64,000 nt of DNA from Flectobacillus sp049240685 (lineage in GTDB: Bacteria > Bacteroidota > Bacteroidia > Cytophagales > Spirosomataceae). Shown piece after piece: positions 44,501 to 53,795 of the stretch. The notes under the pieces were generated by a model that saw only the letters and a program-made list of their open reading frames with translations, ran no database searches and was not told the DNA's origin. The stretch is from assembly GCF_049240685.1 (NCBI RefSeq), contig NZ_JBMLSD010000437.1, forward strand, positions 23,920 through 87,919, in the 5' to 3' direction. The stretch's first letter is position 1. Each line of letters begins with the position of its first letter. The position numbers were made by a program, and so were the translations under genes.

Positions 44501-44839
44501 AGGTATTTTTTTCCAACCTTGTACTTTTTGTTGATAAAAATCTTGTGGTTCATCGCCAGGTTTGAGGGCAAATGCAAAATCCCAGTCACCATTGAGTGAC
44601 ATATAGCGCCCGCTTTGCTCACGAGGCTTTTGGAGGGCGTCTTCGATTGTTGTATAAGAATAGGCAGTGGCTCGCGAAGGCTCTCGATTGATACCGCTTA
44701 CGAGAGGGTCTTCATAAGGCTGAGTTTGATAAACTGTAGGTACAACTGGTACAGGAGCAGGGGTTTTATCGACCAGCTGAGCCATTGTTGTAAAAGGAAT
44801 AAGGGCAAGTAATAACCAAGTATAATGATAATATTTCAT
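41555..44839 (-). CDS. GH2 beta-galactosidase (LacZ type), secreted
   Basis: 1,094 residues from the ATG at 44839; an in-frame TTG 39 nt further upstream is less likely because the ATG directly starts a signal peptide (KYYHYTWLLLALIPFTTMAQ). Full LacZ layout: sugar-binding jelly roll (GDWDFAF, VPSSWEMQGYDKPIY, DQDQWRMSGI), Ig-like domain, TIM barrel with acid/base Glu499 (SLGNEAGRGPN) and nucleophile Glu594 (FFCEYAHAMGN), then Ig-like domain and C-terminal Bgal_small_N sandwich (FGRGPMENYTDKR). Exo-beta-galactosidase activity on galactose-containing glycans is likely. It stands alone, convergent to the Fic gene. Confidence 0.93.
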   Translation of the reverse strand: MKYYHYTWLLLALIPFTTMAQLVDKTPAPVPVVPTVYQTQPYEDPLVSGINREPSRATAYSYTTIEDALQKPREQSGRYMSLNGDWDFAFALKPGDEPQDFYQQKVQGWKKIPVPSSWEMQGYDKPIYKSAVYPFRPVNPPFVPKDYNGVGCYQRSFTIPDSWKGQTINLHFGGVSSAYKVWLNGKFVGYAEDSFLSSEFNITPYLKEGENTISVWVIRWSDGSFLEDQDQWRMSGIHREVFLHAEPSLRIADFFYQTKLGKDAQEALFSLRPRIDNFTGKPISKKTLIKAQLYDKKNAPLWTAPLSCTVESIVNEVYPRLDNAKFGILESKVNQPHLWSDEDPYLYTLVMSLEDSSGAVLEAKSCKVGFRSIDFSPKNSKLLINGRETYLYGVNRPDHHPTKGKALSREDILADIQTIKKFNFNCIRASHYPSDPYLYELCDEYGIFVIDEANLETHGLGGKLSNDPAWTSAYLERSNRMAMRDKNHPSIIFWSLGNEAGRGPNHAAMAAWLHDFDITRPVHYEPAMGSPKLEGYMDPKDPRYLKPNDHSHRTQNPLDQYYVDMVSRMYPGIYTPELLANQPNGDKRPIFFCEYAHAMGNSAGNLQEFWEVFRKTPRVIGGCIWEFKDQGLVKTDSSGKPYYAYGGDFGEKYFDNFTIKGVVNADGSPKSAMFEAKRVFQGIEVTWSNLEEKQIQILNRHAHRNASYYDMQLQVFEEGSLIKTLALPKLNLEAGASSQMNIASFLPVLKSNSEYHIQISFLLPETQPWAEKGFVIASNQLEIKAKIKETVSLKSSLKVEDEQKQIIVSDKNFKLSFSKESGSLSSYLLNGKEQIFAPLLPHFSRPLTDNDRRGWKPQRKMKEWYNVQLKVKEIKTEKSDKGVLVKTDYSLVGDSANVTIQYLINSQGVVKVTYHFLPKFKLPNLPKVGMQMGIRREFEQITWFGRGPMENYTDKRQGMDVGIYSQAIQEFMENYVVPQENGNRTDVRWMFLGNQQQTGLLVVADSLLSMSAWPYTEANIQNAKHTYKLQDAGYITLNIDLVQMGVGGNDSWSEVAAPLEQHQIPAKNYSYSFYLKPMNLGKERVTNLKRKIVF

Positions 44840-45481
44840 GAAAACGTAATTTGTGTCAATTCTTCCAAAAAGCCTCAAACATTCTTTTTGAGCTATTATG
44901 AAGCATTTTGATATCAGTAGAAAATCAAAATTAGTTCTAATAAGCCTTTAAAAAGTCCTATATTTTTACAAGAGATTGTATGATATTATCGCACTTGAGT
45001 TTGAATGGCGATTTGAGAGTTAGAAGCGTACGAAGGATTCTACACTATTTGGGATTTCGGAAATAAAGAAAAATACCTTTATTTTTTACAAAAAAGAACC
45101 CTGCACTTCCGTCATTCAATATTTATACTAAAGGTTTAGGTATTGTATTATCATAAAATTGCTTCTAATGCAAAATGCTAACGATAAGAACGCATTTGAA
45201 CAAAATAAAAGCCTTCGTACAGTTCTAACTCATAATTCAGCATTCATACTTAGTACAAAATAAAAGTAAGTTGCTTGGTCATTGTGCTTGGTAAAAGTGT
45301 AGGGACTTGTCAGTCTAATAAAATTATAATAAAAAATCTATCAGAAATCATTTTTAAAGTAGGTAATATTATTCTATTTTGCTTTTAATAAACAACTGTC
45401 TAAGTATATTCAACGATATTATTTAACTGCATCGAAGTTATTTGATGCGGGATTTGATGATTTTACTAAAATTGACAGCAA
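44840..45481. other. Divergent non-coding region with an R2 fragment
   Basis: 642 bp between the divergent beta-galactosidase and kinase genes. A reverse R2 fragment lies at 45047-45120 (GGGATTTCGGAAATAAAG, ATACCTTTATTTTTTAC, CACTTCCGTCATTCAAT). The words ACTCATAATTCAGCATTCAT (45229-45248) also occur at 27530-27549. Both promoters must be here, but no good TAnnTTTG pair is evident. Confidence 0.5.
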
Positions 45482-48400
45482 ATGTTGGATATTATCAAGC
45501 ACATATCAAAACCCTATCTACTTTTCAGACTTGAGCAAAATAACTTTGTAGTCGAAGAGTTGAATATGGCATATTTGAACTTTACGGGAGGAATATCTAA
45601 AGACCAAATTTATCGACAGTCCTTTGATAACCTTCATTTACTGTTCATAAAACATAAAGAATACTTTGGTCAGGCATTAGCTTCGTTAAAAAACGTGGTA
45701 CTTACCAAGGGTACGCATACTACCCAAGTATTGCTAGATAATATCGATATTGAAATACAAAATAGTTATTTTGAAGAAAATCAAACAGCATATATCCTAC
45801 ATGTAATCACGCTAGCCGAAAAAGGGAGTATCTATTTGCCAGAGCTTTTTGAAACCATGGTAGCTCACACCACAGATATTATCCTGATACTCGATAAAGC
45901 TAGCGCTGAGGGTTTAGAACCAAAGATTCTTTTTGCCAATCAGGCATTTTGTCGGCTCACAGGCTATAAGCTAGATGAGGTTTTGGGCAATACCCCCGAT
46001 TTCCTAGTGGGGCCGGCAACTGATTTGGAACAGTTGGTGTATTTGAAGGAGTCTTTAAAAAACCATAATAAAGCTAGGCTTTCTTTTTTACTCTATAAAA
46101 AGTCAGGAGAGACTTTTTGGGTGAATATCTCGGTTAGTCCTATTTATGACCAGTCGGGAAATTTGCTACAATGGCTAGCCTTGGGACGAGATATTACAGT
46201 CTTTAAAACGGAGGAATCGAGAAAAGCGTTTAAAGAAAAAGTTCGAACCTTATTTAGGCAATCTCAAAATTTAGATTTTATCCTCTGCGAATTGAGCAAT
46301 ATGATTGTGAAGGATTTTGGTTTGGATAAAGTAGAGCTATGGCTTAATAGCTATAATCATGAAATTACAAGATTTGGGAATCAAGAAAATTATATCTTCT
46401 CCGATTCAAAGTTGGGTGCTGATTTTGCCATGCAGGCATTTGTTTCGAAACAAGACATTTGGGCAACGGTTCGGCTTTCGGGTTTCAAAGTAGTTGGTAT
46501 CGTAATGCAAACAGCCAAAGGCCTTTGGGGTGTATTAAGCTTAGGAACTACCAAAGAGCAAATGTCTGAACTAGAGTTAGATTGGTTCAAAAAATTGGGG
46601 GATTTGTTGATTTATGAAATTGAAAGAAAACAAGTAGAGCAAGAATTAAAACAAATTTTTGAATACGCTCCCGACATCATTTGTGTATTGGGGCTTGATG
46701 GCTATTTCAAAACCGTCAATCCAGCCTTTTGTGAATTATTAGGTTATGACGAACTTGAACTATTAAGTAAAAAATTCTATGAATTTATCTATAGAGATGA
46801 TCAGACTTCTACGCTTTCCGCCTTTCAAGCAAATAAGGGTTTTTCGAATGTATATGCCTTCGAAAATCGCTATGTGACAAAATCTGGCGAGGTATTAAAT
46901 ATTGCTTGGCGCTCGTCAGTACGAATTGATGGCCGACATTTGTTGGCCATAGGGCGCAATATTACCCAAGAACGAAAATATCAGCAATTATTGCACCGTA
47001 CCAATTTGTTATCCAAAATTGTGAGTTGGGAAATAAATTTTCGTTCACAAACAATCTTTGTTGCCGATACTATCCAAGATATTTTTGGGTATTCACAAGA
47101 TGACTTCAAATTAACCTCCGTCGATGCCCTCGTCGAAGCCTACCAAAAAGGAGAACATCGAAACAAAGCCTCTTTTTATATCAATAGGGCTATTAAGACG
47201 GGTGAACATTGGGACGACGAATTTATTATTTTATTACCCAATGGTACAGAAAGTTGGGTTCGTGTTATTGGTGAGACCGATTTTATAGATGGAAAGTGTG
47301 AGAGAATTTATGGAAGTATTCAAGATATCAATAGCACCAAAATTATTGAATTGGCCTTGCAAGAGGCAATTGATGAAAAAAATCAAATTCTTGAAACCAC
47401 TGGAGATACCTTTCTGATGTTAAATCAAGAGTGGGTGGTGACTTACTGGAATGCTCAAGCCACCAAACTGACTGGCATTACCAAAGAGCAAATCGTTGGA
47501 AAGGTGATCTGGGATGTTTTTAAAGAAAGCATAGAAACGAATATTTTTATAAACTTAGAATATGCTCAGAAAAACTCCGTCCCAGTTACCTTTGAGTCAT
47601 TCTATGAGCCTATCGGAAAGTGGGTTGAAATTCGTTGCTTTCCTGCCAAGGGTATCATGAGTATTTATGCACGCGATATCACCGAACAAAAAATAGCACA
47701 TCAGCAACTAAGTGAAGAGCGTAATTTACTCCGTACCTTGATTGATAATTTGCCAGAAACCGTTTATTTTAAAGATAAACAAGCCCGAAAAGTAATTAGT
47801 AATCGTGTAGATTATCAATTTTTGGGAGCCCAAAGCGAGCATGAGGTCTTAGGAAAAACAGATTTAGAATTATTTGAAGGCGAACTAGGTAAAATAGGAT
47901 TCGACCATGATATCCATATTTTACAATCAGGAGAATCTGTGCTTAATTATGGGCAGCTACACCAAAAGCCAGGAAAGCCAGATTTATGGCTAGAGTCTAG
48001 CAAAGTACCTGTAAAAAATGAAAAGGGAGATGTAATAGGGCTATTGGGGATTGGTCGCGATGTTACTATTCAAAAACAACAAGAACTAGAACTCAAAAAA
48101 TTGAATTTGGAACTTGAAGCCTATGTCAAACAACTAGAAGTATCTAATACCGAACTCGAACAATTTGCCTATGTGGCTTCGCACGATTTGCAAGAACCCT
48201 TACGAATGATTACGAGTTTCTTGTCACAAATAGAACATAAATACGAAGCTATTCTTGATGAAAGGGGCAAACAGTATATTTGGTATGCCATTGATGGAGC
48301 CAAGCGTATGCGTCAAATTATCTTAGATTTACTCGACTTTTCCCGTGTGGGTCGGATTGAGGAAAAGAAACAATTGGTTGAGGTTGAAGAGGTCATTAAT

Positions 48401-48814
48401 CATGTGCTCAGTATTTTACAAAATGATATCATCGTAAATGAGGCCGTAATTAATATCTCACCTTTACCAGTTATTTTTTCGAGTAAAATACGGGTAGAAC
48501 AGGTCTTTCAAAATTTGATTAGTAATGCACTAAAATATCGAAAACTTGATACAAATCCTGTTATAAATATTGCTTCAAGTGAAACATTGACACACTGGAT
48601 TTTTTCAGTACAGGATAATGGCATCGGAATAGAGGAAGAGTATTTCCAAACGATATTCGTGATTTTTCAACGCCTTCACACGCGCGAAGAATACCCTGGT
48701 ACAGGAATCGGTTTGGCGATTGTGAAGAAGATTGTCGAAATGTTGGGAGGAAAGGTTTGGGTAACATCTGTTGAAAATCAAGGAAGTACGTTCTACTTCT
48801 CAGTGAAAAAATAA
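45482..48814 (+). CDS. Multi-PAS/GAF sensor histidine kinase
   Basis: 1,110 residues with no membrane segment: a soluble sensor. Domains in order: PAS-like (about 1-110), PAS (118-243), GAF (250-385), PAS (390-500), PAS (505-628), PAS (637-745), PAS (755-872), then HisKA with FAYVASHDLQEPLRMI (His901) and HATPase_c with NLISNALKYRK, DNGIGIEEEY and GTGIGLAIVKKI. The second PAS (ANQAFCRLTGYKLDEVLGN) resembles LOV domains but lacks the GRNCRFLQ cysteine. Phytochrome-like His-kinase boxes and the Rcp1-type receiver gene 17 nt downstream suggest a phospho-relay. The signal is unknown. Confidence 0.9.
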   Translation: MLDIIKHISKPYLLFRLEQNNFVVEELNMAYLNFTGGISKDQIYRQSFDNLHLLFIKHKEYFGQALASLKNVVLTKGTHTTQVLLDNIDIEIQNSYFEENQTAYILHVITLAEKGSIYLPELFETMVAHTTDIILILDKASAEGLEPKILFANQAFCRLTGYKLDEVLGNTPDFLVGPATDLEQLVYLKESLKNHNKARLSFLLYKKSGETFWVNISVSPIYDQSGNLLQWLALGRDITVFKTEESRKAFKEKVRTLFRQSQNLDFILCELSNMIVKDFGLDKVELWLNSYNHEITRFGNQENYIFSDSKLGADFAMQAFVSKQDIWATVRLSGFKVVGIVMQTAKGLWGVLSLGTTKEQMSELELDWFKKLGDLLIYEIERKQVEQELKQIFEYAPDIICVLGLDGYFKTVNPAFCELLGYDELELLSKKFYEFIYRDDQTSTLSAFQANKGFSNVYAFENRYVTKSGEVLNIAWRSSVRIDGRHLLAIGRNITQERKYQQLLHRTNLLSKIVSWEINFRSQTIFVADTIQDIFGYSQDDFKLTSVDALVEAYQKGEHRNKASFYINRAIKTGEHWDDEFIILLPNGTESWVRVIGETDFIDGKCERIYGSIQDINSTKIIELALQEAIDEKNQILETTGDTFLMLNQEWVVTYWNAQATKLTGITKEQIVGKVIWDVFKESIETNIFINLEYAQKNSVPVTFESFYEPIGKWVEIRCFPAKGIMSIYARDITEQKIAHQQLSEERNLLRTLIDNLPETVYFKDKQARKVISNRVDYQFLGAQSEHEVLGKTDLELFEGELGKIGFDHDIHILQSGESVLNYGQLHQKPGKPDLWLESSKVPVKNEKGDVIGLLGIGRDVTIQKQQELELKKLNLELEAYVKQLEVSNTELEQFAYVASHDLQEPLRMITSFLSQIEHKYEAILDERGKQYIWYAIDGAKRMRQIILDLLDFSRVGRIEEKKQLVEVEEVINHVLSILQNDIIVNEAVINISPLPVIFSSKIRVEQVFQNLISNALKYRKLDTNPVINIASSETLTHWIFSVQDNGIGIEEEYFQTIFVIFQRLHTREEYPGTGIGLAIVKKIVEMLGGKVWVTSVENQGSTFYFSVKK

Positions 48815-48831
48815 TAACTCACACAGGAACT

Positions 48832-49269
48832 ATGAAAAAAGGACACATCTTATTAGTTGAAGATAATGAAGGGGATATTTTGCTCACCACGGAGGCATTT
48901 GAGCACTCTACTCATGTAGCTCAATTAAGTGTTGTGAGAAATGGGAAAGATGCCATAGATTTTTTGGTAAAACAGGGCAGATTTACCCACGTCACAGAAC
49001 CTGACTTTATTCTTCTGGATATCAATATTCCCAAAAAAAATGGACATGAAGTGCTGAGATTTATCAAAAACTCAGAGCGCCTCAAACATATTCCGGTGGT
49101 GATGTTTACGACTTCCTCTACGCCCAAAGATATCCATTTGGCGTACGAAAATTATGTCAATTGTTATATCACCAAACCTGTAGATGTGAAATCATTTCAA
49201 AAAGCAGTTAATCAAATTGAAAGTTATTGGTTGTCACTGGTTCAACTTTCTCCCAATCATTATGCATAG
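48832..49269 (+). CDS. Single-domain response regulator (Rcp1/CheY-like)
   Basis: 145 residues making one receiver domain: acidic pair Glu10/Asp11, phospho-acceptor Asp63 (FILLDINIPKKNGHEV), Thr in MFTTSS and Lys in CYITKPVD. The sequence is that of Rcp1-type regulators, which pair with multi-PAS or phytochrome kinases. There is no output domain, so it works by protein contact or as a phosphate shuttle. It follows the kinase gene by 17 nt and overlaps the next gene by 8 nt, so the three are translated together. Confidence 0.92.
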   Translation: MKKGHILLVEDNEGDILLTTEAFEHSTHVAQLSVVRNGKDAIDFLVKQGRFTHVTEPDFILLDINIPKKNGHEVLRFIKNSERLKHIPVVMFTTSSTPKDIHLAYENYVNCYITKPVDVKSFQKAVNQIESYWLSLVQLSPNHYA

Positions 49270-50287
49270 AGACGCATTTCCCTACAAAATACTAGTGATT
49301 GAGGATAATATGGGAGATTTTATTCTCATCAATGATTATCTTATTGATACGATTCGAGAGCCTCAAGTTGTTCATTGTCAGACTTTTAAACAGGCTCAAG
49401 TTTTTTTGCTAGAACCTGAAGTAAAATTTGATATGATTTTGCTCGATTTATCTCTTCCTGATAAAAATGGGCAAAGTTTAATCGAATCCGTTTTGGCGAT
49501 TTCTAAAGATACTCCCGTGATTATTCTTTCTGGAAACTCTGATATAAGCTTTAGCGTAAAATCTATATCCTTCGGGGTAGATGATTACCTAATCAAAGAT
49601 GATTTGAGACCAACAACACTTTATAAAAGTATAGTTTACTGTATCGAGCGAAGGAAAAAAAGACAAGAGCTGCTCGAATCAGAACAACGATACAATGAGC
49701 TTTTTGACCTTAGTCCGCAACCTATGTGGGTGTTTGATTTGGAAACGCTTGAATTTATGGATGTCAATTTGGCAGCTATCAAACATTATGGCTACAACCG
49801 TTCTGAGTTTTTATCCATGAAAATATTTGATATTCGACCTGCCGAGGAAATACCAGCCCTGCTCGAAGACCTAAATCAAATACGTCTCGTAAATCCGTAT
49901 TTTGGCTTGGGTGTATTTAAACACCTAAAAAAGAATGGGGAAATTATTTTGGTAGAAATTCTAGCAAACCCCATCACCTACAAAGGACGAAAAGCAAGGA
50001 TTGTGTTGGCAAATGATATTACAGAAAAATTGAAATACGTCGAGTCGATTGAGTTACAAAACAAGAATCTTAGCGAAATCGCTTGGATACAGTCTCATTT
50101 AGTACGAGCACCTTTAGCTCGAATCATGGGTATTATCCAAATGTTTGAACACAATAAGTCGATGCCAGAGATAGAGAAACAAATGTTTTTTGAGCATATC
50201 ATTACCTCTGCGAATGAGCTCGATGAATTAATTATGGAAATAAGTCAGAAGGCCTACTTGGCAAAAACAAGTTTTGAGAAAGAGTGA
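49262..50287 (+). CDS. Receiver-PAS-DHp protein without an ATP-binding domain
   Basis: The ATG at 49262 overlaps the previous stop by 8 nt and is preferred to an upstream in-frame TTG. 341 residues: receiver (about 9-125; Asp62 in ILLDLSLPDKNG), PAS (about 145-265; FDLSPQPMWVFDLETLEF), and a helical DHp-like region (about 272-335) with IAWIQSHLVRAPLARIMG, which resembles a kinase H-box (His near residue 286). The protein ends there: no N, G1 or G2 boxes of HATPase_c. It may be a phosphotransfer protein (HPt/DHp-like) fed by the kinase upstream, or a truncated kinase kept in use. The C-terminus is an ordinary stop, with no sign of a frameshift. Confidence 0.82.
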   Translation: MHRDAFPYKILVIEDNMGDFILINDYLIDTIREPQVVHCQTFKQAQVFLLEPEVKFDMILLDLSLPDKNGQSLIESVLAISKDTPVIILSGNSDISFSVKSISFGVDDYLIKDDLRPTTLYKSIVYCIERRKKRQELLESEQRYNELFDLSPQPMWVFDLETLEFMDVNLAAIKHYGYNRSEFLSMKIFDIRPAEEIPALLEDLNQIRLVNPYFGLGVFKHLKKNGEIILVEILANPITYKGRKARIVLANDITEKLKYVESIELQNKNLSEIAWIQSHLVRAPLARIMGIIQMFEHNKSMPEIEKQMFFEHIITSANELDELIMEISQKAYLAKTSFEKE

Positions 50288-50311
50288 TTTTTGTATAAAT
50301 GAGTAATTGTG

Positions 50312-50537
50312 CCTTCAGGCAGTAGGCTTTAGGCATTAAGCCGTAAGCTAAAGAAAGAAGAGCGTTTTTTATGAAATGATAAAGACCTTTTGCCTAGGGC
50401 CTATGGCTTACAGCTTAAATCCGAGTACTTAAATTTAATTTTGAGCTTTCAGCTATGGGCATTCGTCAAAAACATATCTATCGTTACTAAAAAACAATTA
50501 ACACTCTTTGCCTTGTGCCTGTTGCCTTGTCCCTAAA
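50312..50537. repeat. R1b followed by reverse R1a repeat
   Basis: R1b (50312-50420) has the inverted words AGGCATTAAGCCGTAAGC and GCCTATGGCTTACAGC around TTTTTTATGAAATGATAAAG. R1a (50443-50537, reverse) has AGCTATGGGC, TAACACTCTTTGCCTTG and GCCTGTTGCCTTG. Together they fill most of the 525-bp gap (50288-50812) between the two signalling clusters; the last 250 bp show no named feature. Confidence 0.65.
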
Positions 50538-50812
50538 CTAAAAAACTTAAATCTAATTCTGCACGATTACTTATGTTTTAGAAAATGCCAATGATAGTAA
50601 AAAAGAATTTATAAAGGTATACAAACGCTGGTTCTTGGCTTTGCTTCAACCTTGTAGTGAGTTTAGCGCATTCCAATCCAAGCATATCCAAATACTATTT
50701 GCTTTGCATTGGCATAAACTTATCTTTGTATATTGGAGGTAATAGTTTGTAAGAATTCTTGAGCAATTCTGGCATTCTGTGTCATCCATTGCCACATACA
50801 AAAAAGAGAATT

Positions 50813-51511
50813 ATGAAACGTATTTTGCTGATTGAAGATGAAATCAGCGTTGTTACATTTATTAAAAAAGGGCTTACAGAGGAAGGATACGAGGTTTCGG
50901 TTTCGCTTACTGGAGAAGTAGGATTTCAGATGGCATCATCGTTTCAATACGATTTGATTATTCTCGACATCATGTTGCCCGATAAAAATGGCTTAGAAGT
51001 TTGTAAAACTATTCGTCAAAATAATGTAAAAACGCCAATACTATTCCTAACAGCCTTGGGAACAACCGAAAATGTTGTTGTCGGACTCAATTCAGGAGCA
51101 GATGATTATTTGGTAAAACCTTTTAAGTTTATCGAACTTCACGCACGCATCAATGCCTTGATTCGTCGCAACGAACAAAGTGGCTCGGATGATTTGCAAG
51201 CGCCTCAACATATCTATCAAATCGATGATTTGGTTATAAATGATGACTCAAAAGTTGTGACTCGCAATAACGAGAATATTACCCTCACCGCCACCGAATA
51301 CCGATTGTTGTTGGCGCTAATCCGTAACCGAGGAAAAGTATTGTCGCGCGTAGATTTGCTAGAAAGTGCATGGGATATCAACTTTGATTTAGGTACAAAT
51401 CTAGTAGATGTTTATATTAATTATTTAAGAAAAAAAATAGATGCACAGTCACCAAACAAACTCATTCATACTGTTGTGGGAATGGGTTATGTGTTAAAAT
51501 TGAAGCAATGA
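50813..51511 (+). CDS. OmpR/PhoB-family response regulator
   Basis: 232 residues from the ATG at 50813; an in-frame TTG 54 nt upstream gives a non-conserved extension. Receiver domain 1-115 with Asp52 (LIILDIMLPDKNGLEV) and Lys in YLVKPFKF. Winged-helix DNA-binding domain about 135-232 (ITLTATEYRLLLALIRNRGK, LVDVYINYLRKKID, VVGMGYVLK). Its stop overlaps the kinase start (ATGA), so the pair is coupled. Related Bacteroidota pairs control efflux or envelope genes; no target is visible here. Confidence 0.93.
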   Translation: MKRILLIEDEISVVTFIKKGLTEEGYEVSVSLTGEVGFQMASSFQYDLIILDIMLPDKNGLEVCKTIRQNNVKTPILFLTALGTTENVVVGLNSGADDYLVKPFKFIELHARINALIRRNEQSGSDDLQAPQHIYQIDDLVINDDSKVVTRNNENITLTATEYRLLLALIRNRGKVLSRVDLLESAWDINFDLGTNLVDVYINYLRKKIDAQSPNKLIHTVVGMGYVLKLKQ

Positions 51512-52896
51512 ACACACGTACCAAAATGGCAAGTATCTTTTTTACAAGTTGCTTGCTAATCATTTTATTGTTGGGTGGAGCAGTCTATTACTCTTTTGAT
51601 AAATATTCGCATATAGATTTTGATAAACGAGTACAAACCCGAGCTATTATTGCTAGTAAATTTTACTTAGAAAAAGATACGAATAAGTCTGAAGCTTATA
51701 AAATGATTCGTGAGCAGTTTTTTGAAAAACTCCACAAAGAAAAAGAAATGCTCTTGCAAATCGAGCCCAATAGAGGATTGGATTTTTATAGCGCAAAATA
51801 TCATTTGCCCGAGAAGCTTTTGGTGCATATTAATACCTTCGGAAAAGCCTCGCATCGTGATGGGGATGTGGTATATTCAGGACTCAAATATAAGCATGGT
51901 AACAAAAACTTTATTGTGGTGGTCTCTGCCGAAAATTATTTTACCGCTCACCATCTAAGTTATCTCAGAAATGTACTCTTAATCGCAATCGCATTGGGCA
52001 CTTTACTTACGCTCTATGTCTCCATATATATATCAACACATATTTTTGACCCTGTCAAACAAATTACAGATAAGGTACGACAAATCAGTACCGATAATAT
52101 ACACTTGCGACTCGAAGAGCCCACCAACAACCATGAAATTGGAGAATTGGCAAGTACCTTCAATCAGTTGCTCGATAGATTAGAAACGGCTTTTGAAATA
52201 CAGAAAAACTTTATTAGCAATGCTTCTCATGAGCTAGGAACCCCTCTCACAGTTATCATAGGTGAGGCCGATTTAGCCCTTAGAAAGGAGCGTTCTTCTG
52301 AAGTTTACCAAGAAGCTATACAAAATATTTTGACACAAGCCGAGCGACTTGACCAAATCACTAAATCTCTGCTTTTTTTGGCACAAAGTGGTTATCAAGG
52401 CGATAAGCCCACCCGTGAAATTATTCGTACCGACCAATTGCTTTGGGATGTAAAAGAAACTTTTGATAAACTTTCTCCCAAAAATCATATTTTTATCGAT
52501 TTGAGTGAGGTTCCCGAAGACCCTAAAAGATTGAAAATCATGGGTAATAGACAATTGTTGTTGGTAGCTTTTTCAAATATTATTGGTAATGCCTGTAAAT
52601 ATTCACACTATAAACCCGTAACTATATCTATTAAAGCCACTGATTCGGAAGTAATTATGGCAATTATAGACCAAGGTATTGGGATTCCCGAAGAAGAAAT
52701 ATCTCAAATATTTAACCCTTTCTTCCGAGCTTCTAATTCCCAACTTTTTGAAGGTTATGGGATTGGTTTGCCACTTTCCAGAAATGTTATCAAAATGCAT
52801 AATGGACATTTAAAGGTCGACTCACAGGTTGGTATTGGCACAACTTTTACGATTCGTTTTCCGCATATCTTGGCTAATAAGACGATAAGTGTTTGA
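51508..52896 (+). CDS. HAMP-domain sensor histidine kinase
   Basis: 462 residues. Membrane spans at about 9-30 and 155-178 enclose a ~125-residue periplasmic sensor. HAMP about 180-232 (IFDPVKQITDKVRQI), HisKA about 235-300 with FISNASHELGTPLTVI (His about 245), and HATPase_c about 345-455 with IIGNACKYSHY, DQGIGIPEEEI and GIGLPLSRNVIKMHNG. It is the partner of the OmpR-type regulator that overlaps it by 4 nt. The periplasmic domain matches no family I recognise. Confidence 0.93.
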   Translation: MNTRTKMASIFFTSCLLIILLLGGAVYYSFDKYSHIDFDKRVQTRAIIASKFYLEKDTNKSEAYKMIREQFFEKLHKEKEMLLQIEPNRGLDFYSAKYHLPEKLLVHINTFGKASHRDGDVVYSGLKYKHGNKNFIVVVSAENYFTAHHLSYLRNVLLIAIALGTLLTLYVSIYISTHIFDPVKQITDKVRQISTDNIHLRLEEPTNNHEIGELASTFNQLLDRLETAFEIQKNFISNASHELGTPLTVIIGEADLALRKERSSEVYQEAIQNILTQAERLDQITKSLLFLAQSGYQGDKPTREIIRTDQLLWDVKETFDKLSPKNHIFIDLSEVPEDPKRLKIMGNRQLLLVAFSNIIGNACKYSHYKPVTISIKATDSEVIMAIIDQGIGIPEEEISQIFNPFFRASNSQLFEGYGIGLPLSRNVIKMHNGHLKVDSQVGIGTTFTIRFPHILANKTISV

Positions 52897-52930
52897 TAAA
52901 GTTAACAGGTAAAACTTAAGGAATTTTGCC

Positions 52931-53038
52931 CGCCTTAAGCTCTAGGCTTTATGCCGTAGGCCAAAAATTAAATAGCATTGCTCATGAAATAATTGAAACA
53001 TTTTTGCCTAATGCCTACGGCTTACAGCCTAAAGCCCA
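52931..53038. repeat. R1b palindromic repeat
   Basis: CCTTAAGCTCTAGGC and TTTATGCCGTAGGCC at the left pair with TGCCTACGGCTTACAGCC and TAAAGCCC at the right. The inner part has GCTCATGAAATAATTGAAAC. It lies between the kinase stop and the UspA-like gene, and no terminator other than this hairpin is visible. Confidence 0.6.
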
Positions 53039-53155
53039 TCAATCAGATATCTGAAATCCAGAATCGTCTCCCTTTTCTTTAATCCCTTTCTAATACCACT
53101 CTTAACCAGCACTAATACTGTTTGATGAAGTTTGCATAAATAATCTTGAAACTTT

Positions 53156-53605
53156 ATGCAAAAGAATATCAAACTTCTTATTCCTGTAGATTTTACCAAT
53201 ACTACACTTGAGACCATCGAGTGGGCAATGTCAGTTTTTGACGAAAATCCTGTCGAAATAGTCTTACTGTTGGCTCGTGAAATGGAATATTCTATCACTG
53301 AAATGATTTTGTATAAACCAAAATACTTCCTTAACGAAGTACTCACAACCGACTTTAATGCCTCCATTCATGAATTACGTCAGACTTATCCAAACACTTT
53401 AGCCAAAATTCATATAGAAGTATTTCATGGAAACACTGTTCAAGCCATGAAGAATTTTTTGGAAATACATACGATTAATTGTATTTGTTTACCCCCTGAA
53501 GGTTTGTACAAACCCCTGAAAGACAGTTTCGATCCTAGAAAATTGCTGCTAAAGTCTACTATATCGGTTATCGAAATGCCATTATATGTCTCTGTAGCGG
53601 TCTGA
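53156..53605 (+). CDS. UspA-like (universal-stress-fold) protein
   Basis: 149 residues. The start KLLIPVDFTNTTLETIEWAM is the first strand-helix of the Usp fold, where the usual Ile-Leu-Val-Pro-x-Asp-Phe/Gly-Ser is present in variant form. The end SFDPRKLLLKSTISVIEMPLYV resembles the last strand, but the ATP-binding G-x2-G-x9-G(S/T) loop is not evident. It is thus likely a non-ATP-binding member. It follows the sensor kinase by 260 bp and may be in its regulon. Confidence in the fold is moderate. Confidence 0.6.
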   Translation: MQKNIKLLIPVDFTNTTLETIEWAMSVFDENPVEIVLLLAREMEYSITEMILYKPKYFLNEVLTTDFNASIHELRQTYPNTLAKIHIEVFHGNTVQAMKNFLEIHTINCICLPPEGLYKPLKDSFDPRKLLLKSTISVIEMPLYVSVAV

Positions 53606-53626
53606 AATATTAGAATTACAGACTTT

Positions 53627-53757
53627 GGTTGAGTTATCTCCACCAATAGTGCAACAGCCACAAGTCAGCTAACATATACCCTCAATGGTTGGTTTATTGT
53701 TAACGCCATACTCTTTGGAGTTTTTCCAACGAGTATGGCTTAATTATTGAGGGAAGT
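53627..53757. repeat. Hairpin-rich element R5, diverged copy A
   Basis: TTGAGTTATCTCCACCAA, then AGTCAGCTAACATATACCCTCAAT, TTATTGTTAACGCCA and the stem GCCATACTC...GAGTATGGC. It lines up with copy B at 54176-54300 over about 120 bp, with many changes. The two copies flank the small lipoprotein gene. Confidence 0.65.
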
Positions 53758-53795
53758 TCGAAGGTTTACCTATTAAAACATAACTAAACACAGCC

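Noticed and set aside
45900..46050. LOV photoreceptor domain in the multi-PAS kinase
   Set aside because: The segment after VLGN lacks the reactive cysteine of the GRNCRFLQ motif.
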